Source: Clostridia bacterium (GTDB lineage Bacteria > Bacillota > Clostridia > Christensenellales > Aristaeellaceae). From it: DNA of 64,000 nt. Positions 1 through 6,143 of this stretch are shown here, in pieces. Position numbers and translations under genes: made by a program. The first letter of the stretch is position 1, and each line of letters opens with the position of its first letter. The notes below the pieces were generated by a model. The model ran no database searches. It saw only the letters and a program-made list of their open reading frames with translations, and was not told the DNA's origin. The DNA lies in contig JAFXUZ010000039.1 in assembly GCA_017524725.1 (NCBI GenBank), positions 1 through 64,000 on the forward strand, in the 5' to 3' direction.

Positions 1-19
1 GATAATTCCTCACTTAAAG

Positions 20-59
20 GGCCTCGTTCGCTGCTGTTTTAACAGCAGCGAACGAGGCC
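20..59. repeat. 40-bp palindrome, possible bidirectional hairpin
   Basis: The two halves are perfectly complementary for 19 bp, with only a central TT unpaired. As RNA it would fold into a very stable GC-rich hairpin on either strand. Neither flank has a U-tract, so it is not a textbook intrinsic terminator. It sits just upstream of an AT-rich stretch and the truncated GH28 fragment, so it may be the 3' end of a gene left of the window or a rearrangement junction. Confidence 0.6.
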
Positions 60-130
60 GCACAAAATTGCATATTTGTCAAGTGCTTTTTGCATAATTA
101 TTTGATTTTTTTTCGGATTTTTCTTATCTA

Positions 131-721
131 AATGCCATTGGGACCATCCGCAATGTTATCCTTTCCGACTGCGTGGTCAGGGATTGCTCCCGGGGCGTTG
201 GCATCTGGGTCCGGGACGGCGGGACGGTGGAGCACATCCATGTGCGCCACCTGACCGGAGCCGTGCGGCGGTATGCGGACGCGTATGACCTGCCCGGTGC
301 GCCGGGCTGGTGGGGCAAGGGCGAGCCGGTCTTTATCAGCGCTGCGCCCCGGAAAGGGCAGGAGGACGGCTTTCCCGGCGTGATCCGGGATATTTCGGTC
401 TCCGACCTGGATCTAAAGTGCGAAAGCTGCATTTTCCTGGGCGGGGAAAAGAACAGCCCCATCGAGCGGGTCCGCTTCCGCGGGATCCATATCGTGCTTG
501 AAAAGCAGGGGACCCAGCCGGGCGGCTTGTTTGACGAGCAGCCCTCCGCGCGCCATATCTATTCCCACAGCATCCCGGCGCTTTATGCCCGCCACGTGCA
601 CGGGCTTTGGCTGAAAGACAGCTCCGTGCGCTTTGTCGGAGACCGGGAAGCATGGAACGGGGAGTATACGCAAACGGAATCCTGCGAGAATACGGTCATT
701 TTATGGGACGGAGAAGGATGA
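131..721 (+). pseudogene. 5'-truncated glycoside hydrolase family 28-like beta-helix fragment
   Basis: This is the C-terminal part of a right-handed beta-helix protein of the GH28 (polygalacturonase-like) type. The residues GVGIWVRDGGTVEHI, followed by WWGKGEPVFISA, are characteristic of the last helical turns of these pectin-degrading enzymes. Homology is recognisable from about 131, and the frame is open from 98. There is no plausible start codon with a ribosome binding site before the internal ATG at 173, and the DNA upstream of 131 is AT-rich and non-coding. About 195 residues remain of a family usually over 400, and the catalytic Asp cluster expected further upstream is missing. I read it as a decayed remnant, although a window-external rearrangement cannot be excluded. 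Confidence 0.65.
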
Positions 722-867
722 CTGGAGTTGTCAGCGGAGGGGAAGCCTGTCATCGGACTGCGGTGTAAGAAAGTCCCTTTTCAGATCCCCGGGGAAATGC
801 TGTGATAACACATCTGATCTGTGACAAATTACGATCCGTGAGCAGATCGCAGGGGAAGGGGAGACAA

Positions 868-1779
868 ATGGGATACGCTTTGAAGGAGATGTCAATTGAG
901 GAACTTGACCTGATCGCTCAGGGCGGGACCGGCAGGATCTACAGGATCAATGATGAACAGATCCTGAAGGTCTTTAACGATATCACGCCGGAAGAACTGG
1001 AAAAACAGAAGGCGACGGCTGTCGAACTGTTCAAAGCGATGGTGCCGACGGCCATTTCTTTCGAAACGGTCAGGGTGGGGGACAAATACGGGATCGTTTA
1101 TGAGTTCCTGAACGGCGCTTCCGTAGGTAAAACGCTGGCGCAGCACCCGGAGCGGGTCCGGGAGATCGGCGAGCGTATGGGGACACTGCTCAAAGAACAG
1201 CATGAGGCTTCCATGGAAAACACGACGCTGGAATATATGAACGACCGCGTCAATGGCTGGATCGACAGGATCGAAAACCGGTTCATCAATTCAAAGGACG
1301 CAAAGATGCTGCGGGAGATCGTGAAGGCGATCCCGCGCGGAAAGTGCATGCTCCACTGTGATTTTCACGAGGGAAACGTGATGATCCAAAGCGGGGAGTA
1401 CCTGCTGGTCGACATCGACGAGGCATGCATCGGACACCCGCTGTATGACCTGACCTATCACTATATCAATCATGAAATTCTCGCCAAAACACCGAAGCTG
1501 CTCCTTCGGTCGACGGGCCTGACACCCAAACTGGCCAAACAGTCGGCCCGGATCACCAGGGACACATACTTCAGGGCAATGGACATCAGGCAGGAAGTCC
1601 TGTACAAGGATCTGATGACGGGGTTTGTGCCGTTCCTTCTGGTCATGAACCTGGGCCGGATCGGGGAGAAAGCCGAATATATGAGCAGATCCTCCCTGTT
1701 CCTCCTGACACGCGTTTTTCTTCCTCTGCTGCGCCTGAAGAAAAGAAGGTTCATCCGGCACCTGAACTGCCTGAACTAA
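868..1779 (+). CDS. Aminoglycoside phosphotransferase-like (TIGR02172-type) kinase
   Basis: A 303-residue protein of the APH/choline-kinase fold. A nucleotide-binding segment QGGTGRIYRIN lies near residues 18-28. The Brenner-type catalytic loop LHCDFHEGNVM is near 161-171 and is followed by the Mg-binding segment LVDIDEACIGHP. The likely role is phosphorylation of a small molecule; the substrate is unknown, and drug resistance should not be assumed. I chose ATG 868, after AGGGGAAGGGGAGA, over an in-frame ATG at 802 that lacks a ribosome binding site. The kinase half of the STAS-kinase fusion at 16320 belongs to the same family, so the window holds two paralogues. Confidence 0.75.
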   Translation: MGYALKEMSIEELDLIAQGGTGRIYRINDEQILKVFNDITPEELEKQKATAVELFKAMVPTAISFETVRVGDKYGIVYEFLNGASVGKTLAQHPERVREIGERMGTLLKEQHEASMENTTLEYMNDRVNGWIDRIENRFINSKDAKMLREIVKAIPRGKCMLHCDFHEGNVMIQSGEYLLVDIDEACIGHPLYDLTYHYINHEILAKTPKLLLRSTGLTPKLAKQSARITRDTYFRAMDIRQEVLYKDLMTGFVPFLLVMNLGRIGEKAEYMSRSSLFLLTRVFLPLLRLKKRRFIRHLNCLN

Positions 1780-1889
1780 AAGATCAGGAAATAACAGCTT
1801 TGAAAGCGATATTGCTTTCACCGGCGCCCGGACGAAATGAGACCACGCCTTTTCCCCGGGTTTGACTAAATATCCGCAAGGAGGACATC

Positions 1890-3155
1890 ATGGAATTCCT
1901 GCCTGTTGATGATCTGTGCAGCGATGAGATCATTCTCCGTCTGGAGAAGACCTGCGAAGCGCAGAGCGAAAAACAATGGGTCCCCGCCTATTACTTTTCG
2001 ATCTGCCTGCCGGACGGAACAGGGATCGGGCATTGCGACCTGAGGATCGGCCACAACGACCGGCTGTATATCGGCGGGAATATCGGCTATGGGATCGACG
2101 AAGCCTACAGGGGACATCATTACGCTTTAAAGGCCTGTGAACTGCTTATCCGGCTGGCCCGGAAGCATCATCTGGAGTATGTGATCATCACCTGCGCCCC
2201 GGACAACAAAGCGTCACAGAGGACCTGCGAGCTTGCCGGCGGACGGTACATTGAAACGGCAGCTGTCCCCGAGTGGCACAATATGTATGAAGAAGGTATG
2301 CGGCAGGTGATGGTGTACAGGTTTGACCTGGAAGACGCGCCCAAAGGGAAAGCCGGAATCAGCGACGTCGATACGGTCAGAAAGCAATACGGCACCGCCT
2401 CCCGATTGAACACCCGGATATCGATCCACAGCAAATACTCCACAAACAAACAGGGCTTCGGGAACTGGATCACCTCCCATTACCGGTTGCGGAAAGGCAT
2501 GGCGGTGCTGGAGCTCGGCTGCGGCACCGGGGAGATGTGGCTCGGCAAAGGTGAGATCATCGGCGGATGCTCCCGCTTAATACTGTCCGACTTTTCAGAA
2601 GGGATGCTGAACAAGGCAAAAGAAACCCTGTGCGGACAGGAAGGGATCGAATTCCGCATTGTGGATATCCGGGATATCCCTTTCGCAGATCACGAATTCG
2701 ACGCGGTGATCGCCAACATGATGCTCTATCATGTGACGGACCTGGAAAAGGGGCTGCGGGAAGTCAGGCGCGTAATGAAGGATGACGGGACGTTCTACTG
2801 CGCCACCTATGGTGAAAACGGCATGATGAAATACATCTGCGGCCTGTTTGAGGACCGACATATCCGGGAAACGGTGAACGACGCCTTCACGCTCCAAAAC
2901 GGCGAAAGAAAACTGAAAACCGTTTTTTCGGATGTGGAAAGATTTTTATATGAGGATTCCCTGGAGGTCACCGATGCGGGGGATATGGTGGACTACATTT
3001 ATTCCCTGCAGGGGATGACGGAGCTTCGGAAGCTGCCTGAAAGCGAGATCCGTTCTGTGCTGGAAAAGAATATGCGCGATGGGGTCCTGCGCGTGCCCAA
3101 GGAATACGGGATGTTCATCGCCGGCGGGTTTTCTACAGGGACAGGACTGCCGTGA
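1890..3155 (+). CDS. GNAT acetyltransferase - SAM methyltransferase fusion
   Basis: A 421-residue two-domain protein preceded by an AAGGAGGACATC site. Residues about 1-145 are a GNAT N-acetyltransferase, with the acetyl-CoA binding region YRGHHYALKACELL near 72 and the N-A-S-Q segment of motif B around 110. Residues about 165-421 are a class I SAM-dependent methyltransferase, with motif I LELGCGTGEMW near 207-217, an acidic post-I segment (LSDFSEGML) and FDAVIANMMLYHV. The presumed role is modification of one substrate by acetylation and methylation, but no substrate can be read from the sequence. It faces the minus-strand EamA gene; the 192-base gap between their ends shows no clear terminator. 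Confidence 0.8.
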   Translation: MEFLPVDDLCSDEIILRLEKTCEAQSEKQWVPAYYFSICLPDGTGIGHCDLRIGHNDRLYIGGNIGYGIDEAYRGHHYALKACELLIRLARKHHLEYVIITCAPDNKASQRTCELAGGRYIETAAVPEWHNMYEEGMRQVMVYRFDLEDAPKGKAGISDVDTVRKQYGTASRLNTRISIHSKYSTNKQGFGNWITSHYRLRKGMAVLELGCGTGEMWLGKGEIIGGCSRLILSDFSEGMLNKAKETLCGQEGIEFRIVDIRDIPFADHEFDAVIANMMLYHVTDLEKGLREVRRVMKDDGTFYCATYGENGMMKYICGLFEDRHIRETVNDAFTLQNGERKLKTVFSDVERFLYEDSLEVTDAGDMVDYIYSLQGMTELRKLPESEIRSVLEKNMRDGVLRVPKEYGMFIAGGFSTGTGLP

Positions 3156-3347
3156 CGAAATTCATGCACCCATGCAGCAGCCGGCCGGGAAGGATGGAAC
3201 CGCCGCGGTGTTTTTCATTGAGCCCCCCTGCTTCCCCGAAGGGGTCCGGAAGGACTGTCAATAAACGCGGCCGCGCTTTTTATGGCCGGACCGAAGGGTA
3301 CAAAACGTCATTATAGGCTGCGGCGCCGGGCATATTCGATGAAAGCG

Positions 3348-4214
3348 CTATTCTTTTTGATCCCGGTTCACCAGCCGGACGCCGGAGATCATGATCGTGA
3401 GCGCGATGAAGAACAGCGTACCGGGCATTTCCCGGAAGACGATGAAGGACAGCAGTACGCCGATGAACGGCGCGACGGCGTAAAAGGCGCTGGTTCTTGC
3501 GGCGCCGAGATCCCTTTGCGCATAAACATAAAAATAGATGCTCAGCCCATATGCCACAAATCCCAGCAGCAGAATCTTCAGGATATCTCCCCATGCCGGC
3601 ATGGATTCCCCGACTGCAAGGCCGATGATCACCGATCCGCTGCCGGAGGCGAGGCCTTTGATCACTACGATCTCCAGAGGATCGCCTTTGGACAGGCAGC
3701 GGGTGCAGTTGTTTTCCATGCCCCAGCAGACGCAGGCGGAAAGAACAAAAAGCGAACCGACGGAAAAACGGAAGCTTTCCGCATCCTCCACGGACAGGAG
3801 GACGCTGGAAAAGGTGATCAGGCCGATGGCGATCCAGAGCCGCTTCCCGATCTTCTCCCTGAAGATCATCAGGGCGATGAGGGCTGTGGCGACGATCTCA
3901 AAATTGTTGAGCAGTGAGGTGTTTGCCGATGAGGTACCGCGCAGACCCATCATCAGGAAGATCGGGGCAGCGATATCCAGGACCACCATGCCGAGGGTAT
4001 ACGGAAGATCCTTTTTTGTGAGCCTGTTTTCCTTCCGGCCGTGCTTTGTCCCGGCCCTGACCATGCCCAGAAGCGCCATGCCAAGGCCCGCTCCAATGTA
4101 CAGGAAACCGGCCATCATGGTGGGCGGCACGCTTTTCAGCAGCAATTTGGACATCGGTGCGTTCAGGGCGTACAGCGCAGCGGCCAGGATCGCAAAGACA
4201 GCGGCTTTTTTCAT
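3348..4214 (-). CDS. EamA/DMT-family transporter
   Basis: A 288-residue integral membrane protein with about ten hydrophobic segments arranged as two five-helix EamA repeats, the drug/metabolite transporter layout. It is probably an exporter of a small metabolite or drug in the cytoplasmic membrane. ATG 4214 is preceded by GGGAGGATGGGAAG with good spacing, so the longer reading that starts at 4253 is unlikely. It is divergent from a TetR-family gene, and the shared region contains a perfect 21-bp palindrome, so repression of this exporter by that regulator is the natural reading. Confidence 0.85.
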   Translation of the reverse strand: MKKAAVFAILAAALYALNAPMSKLLLKSVPPTMMAGFLYIGAGLGMALLGMVRAGTKHGRKENRLTKKDLPYTLGMVVLDIAAPIFLMMGLRGTSSANTSLLNNFEIVATALIALMIFREKIGKRLWIAIGLITFSSVLLSVEDAESFRFSVGSLFVLSACVCWGMENNCTRCLSKGDPLEIVVIKGLASGSGSVIIGLAVGESMPAWGDILKILLLGFVAYGLSIYFYVYAQRDLGAARTSAFYAVAPFIGVLLSFIVFREMPGTLFFIALTIMISGVRLVNRDQKE

Positions 4215-4231
4215 CTTCCCATCCTCCCTCA

Positions 4232-4260
4232 TTGACACCTGCCCAGCATGCATATATAAT
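4232..4260 (+). promoter_or_regulatory. Sigma-A promoter for the TetR gene
   Basis: TTGACA (4232-4237), a 17-base spacer and TATAAT (4255-4260): a full consensus promoter reading toward the TetR-family gene at 4384. The -10 lies inside the palindrome at 4246-4266. Confidence 0.75.
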
Positions 4261-4266
4261 GCATGC
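4246..4266. promoter_or_regulatory. Perfect palindromic operator candidate (TetR/EamA)
   Basis: GCATGCAT, five bases (ATATA), then ATGCATGC: a perfect 8-5-8 dyad that covers the -10 of the TetR promoter and the likely divergent EamA promoter. Its size and symmetry suit a TetR dimer. Binding by the neighbouring regulator is inferred from position only. Confidence 0.65.
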
Positions 4267-4383
4267 GATACCGGACAATGTGTTCGGGACGATCATACGC
4301 CCCGCGCATGCTGTCCGCAAGAAGCAGATTTCCGGATCCGTCCGATACGGAACAAAAACGAAAAACTGTTCGGGAGGAAAACC

Positions 4384-4926
4384 ATGGACCGCAGGCAGCG
4401 GAAGACCAGGGAGGCGATCTACCGGGCTTTTACCTCCCTGATGAGGGAAGAGGATTATGCTAAAGTCACCGTCCAGCAGATCATTGACCGCGCGGATATC
4501 GGCAGGACCACCTTCTATTCTCATTTTGAAACGAAAGACGCGCTTCTGAAATCATTCTGTTCGGATATCTTTGACCATGTCTTTTCGGAGGATCCCGGAA
4601 AGGAGAAGACCCACGACTTTTCCCACGTCCACGATACAAAAGCCAGAGCGACCCACATCCTCTATCATCTGCAGGAGCATATCGGCGTCCTGTCCGGGAT
4701 CCTGTCGGGGGAGAGCGACGCGGTGTTCATGGGTTTTTTCAAGGAGAAACTGGCGGAACTGTTTTCATCGTCTGTCCCGATGGAGCCCGGCGTTCCGTAT
4801 GAATACAGGCTGAACAGCATCGTCTGCGGTTTTTGTGAGACCGTCCGCTGGTGGACGAAGCACAGCGGGTATACGCCGGAAGAGATCAGCGGTTTCTTTT
4901 TTGCAGCCATGCCGTATTTCGACTGA
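4384..4926 (+). CDS. TetR/AcrR-family transcriptional regulator
   Basis: A 180-residue regulator. The N-terminal 60 residues form a TetR helix-turn-helix (KVTVQQIIDRADIGRTTFYSHF). The rest is a helical ligand/dimerisation domain with the aromatic C-terminal segment typical of the TetR C-33-like group. ATG 4384 follows GGGAGGAAAACC; the long open frame upstream of it has no coding character. It is divergent from the EamA transporter, suggesting local control of export in response to a small ligand. Confidence 0.85.
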   Translation: MDRRQRKTREAIYRAFTSLMREEDYAKVTVQQIIDRADIGRTTFYSHFETKDALLKSFCSDIFDHVFSEDPGKEKTHDFSHVHDTKARATHILYHLQEHIGVLSGILSGESDAVFMGFFKEKLAELFSSSVPMEPGVPYEYRLNSIVCGFCETVRWWTKHSGYTPEEISGFFFAAMPYFD

Positions 4927-5045
4927 TGATGAGGGGACCGTTTTCGGGAACGCCGGAATACGCGGCTGACTGTTCTGTATTGTGGCACGCCTGGCAACAA
5001 GCGGCGCGGGATATGCGGGGACTGATCCGAACGGAGGGCAGAAGC

Positions 5046-5312
5046 ATGGCATCAAATAAGGGATACCTGGATTTTATCCTGGAACAGCTGTCGGGATTGG
5101 AGGACATTACCTGGAAGGCAATGATGGGGGAGTATATCCTGTACTTCCGCGGAAGGATCTTCGGCGGGATCTATGACGACCGCTTCCTGGTGAAACCGAC
5201 AAAGTCCGCCATGGCGATGATGCCGGGAGCGGAATTCCTGCTTTTACAGGCGATCGGAAACCATGAAAGTCCCGCCTTTTTCAAACTCCGCTCTCTCAAG
5301 GAAAAGTACTAA
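5046..5312 (+). CDS. TfoX N-terminal-domain protein, possibly C-terminally altered
   Basis: An 88-residue protein starting at ATG 5046 after GGAGGGCAGAAGC. Residues 1-58 match the TfoX N-terminal domain well: YLDFILEQLSGL, then MMGEYILYFRGRIFGGIYDDRFLVKPT. Family members usually continue with a PY-G-K-P-M-LLVD segment and a negatively charged helix. Here the last 30 residues do not follow that pattern, which suggests a frameshift or divergence after about 5235. The cellular role of stand-alone TfoX-N proteins in Firmicutes is not established. A clear terminator follows. Confidence 0.65.
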   Translation: MASNKGYLDFILEQLSGLEDITWKAMMGEYILYFRGRIFGGIYDDRFLVKPTKSAMAMMPGAEFLLLQAIGNHESPAFFKLRSLKEKY

Positions 5313-5327
5313 ACCCGCTATAAACTG

Positions 5328-5354
5328 CCGACGGTGAGTCGGTTTCTTTTTTTG
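5328..5354 (+). terminator. Intrinsic terminator after the TfoX-like gene
   Basis: CCGAC-GGTGA-GTCGG followed by TTTCTTTTTTT: a 5-bp GC stem, 5-base loop and U-tract, 15 bases after the stop codon. Confidence 0.7.
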
Positions 5355-5481
5355 GATGAATAGTTCAATCGGGAGAAACAGGGAAAGCATTAAAAAAGAA
5401 GACGCGGTATGTACAAGGGGAAACAGCAAAGCTGTCGGAAGAAACGGAGCCTTGCAGGGGAGGGCGGGTCTGCTTCCGGCG

Positions 5482-5889
5482 TCAGTCGGCATCTGATGGA
5501 AAAAAGAGCTGCGTTCGGTCGGAAGACCCTTCTCCGGGGGTATCACAGTGCGTCCTGCGGTATTCGCTGGGGGTACAGCCCACAGTGCTTTTAAATATAT
5601 GGGAAAAGTGTGAGGATGAAACAAAACCCACGGCTTCTCCGATCTCCGATATGCTTTGTTCCGTATGTGCCAGCATTTCCCCGGCTTTTGCGCAGCGAAG
5701 CTGATGATGGTAATGCAGCGGAGTCATGCCGGTTTGACGCCTGAAAGTCCGAAGGAGGTAGCTTCCGTTGACATACAGCGCGCCGGCCATCTCATTCAGG
5801 GAAAACCTTTCCGTGCTGTGCGCTTCCATATAGGCTTCAGCAGCTTTTACCAGGTCAATGGCACTGTTTTCTTTTGCCCTCAAATCCAA
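5482..5889 (-). CDS. Stand-alone AraC-type DNA-binding regulator
   Basis: A 135-residue protein that consists essentially of the AraC double helix-turn-helix (residues about 13-112; FSLNEMAGALYVNGSYLLRTF, then ISEIGEAVGFVSSSHFSHIFK) without a sensor domain. The start is TTG 5889, seven bases after AGAGGAG; no ATG is available in a better context. It is divergent from the iron-uptake operon. A 12-bp direct repeat in the shared region (5990-6001 and 6022-6033) abuts the weak -35 of that operon, so it probably activates iron uptake. How it would sense a signal without an effector domain is open. Confidence 0.8.
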   Translation of the reverse strand: MDLRAKENSAIDLVKAAEAYMEAHSTERFSLNEMAGALYVNGSYLLRTFRRQTGMTPLHYHHQLRCAKAGEMLAHTEQSISEIGEAVGFVSSSHFSHIFKSTVGCTPSEYRRTHCDTPGEGSSDRTQLFFPSDAD

Positions 5890-5918
5890 TGCTCCTCTCG
5901 CTGTGCCGTGTCTCGTAA

Positions 5919-5933
5919 TTAGTTAAGACTAAC
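5919..5933. promoter_or_regulatory. Candidate iron-box dyad upstream of the AraC gene
   Basis: TTAGTTAAGACTAAC contains GTTA-AGAC-TAAC, resembling DtxR/IdeR-type boxes (GTTAG-n-CTAAC core). It lies 30 bases upstream of the AraC start codon. A related dyad occurs at 6073-6088. The regulator is not in this window. Confidence 0.35.
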
Positions 5934-5989
5934 TTCATATATTGATATTAGCATTCTCTAACCCATTTGCCAAGATATTTTTCCGAAAA

Positions 5990-6064
5990 GGTCAATATCA
6001 GACAATTAGATATGACAAACTGGTCAATATCAGGATAGCGGCAGGCAACAGGATGTGTTATGAT
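5990..6064 (+). promoter_or_regulatory. Iron operon promoter with AraC-type direct repeat
   Basis: GGTCAATATCAG occurs twice, at 5990-6001 and 6022-6033, offset by 32 bases (about three helical turns). An extended -10 TG-T-TATGAT lies at 6056-6064. Around 6036 there is no consensus -35, and the second repeat ends right there, the geometry of an AraC-family activated promoter. This is an inference from spacing. Confidence 0.5.
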
Positions 6065-6072
6065 ACCGCGTG

Positions 6073-6088
6073 GTTAGTTGATTCTAAC
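6073..6088. promoter_or_regulatory. Candidate operator dyad at the iron operon start site
   Basis: GTTAG-TTGATT-CTAAC lies just downstream of the -10 at 6059-6064, where a repressor would block initiation. The half-sites match those of DtxR-like boxes, but the spacing is longer than the classical one. Confidence 0.35.
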
Positions 6089-6143
6089 ATTTTTCCGCAT
6101 GCGCACCGCTCGGGCGGCGGAGGCGAAGAAAGGAAGACACTGT

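Noticed and set aside
802-867. Upstream start of the APH-like kinase
   Set aside because: No ribosome binding site at 802, and the extra 22 residues do not match the family; ATG 868 has a strong site.
3538-4383. Long N-terminal extension of the TetR protein
   Set aside because: It is the antisense shadow of the EamA gene. The ribosome binding site and consensus promoter place the start at 4384.
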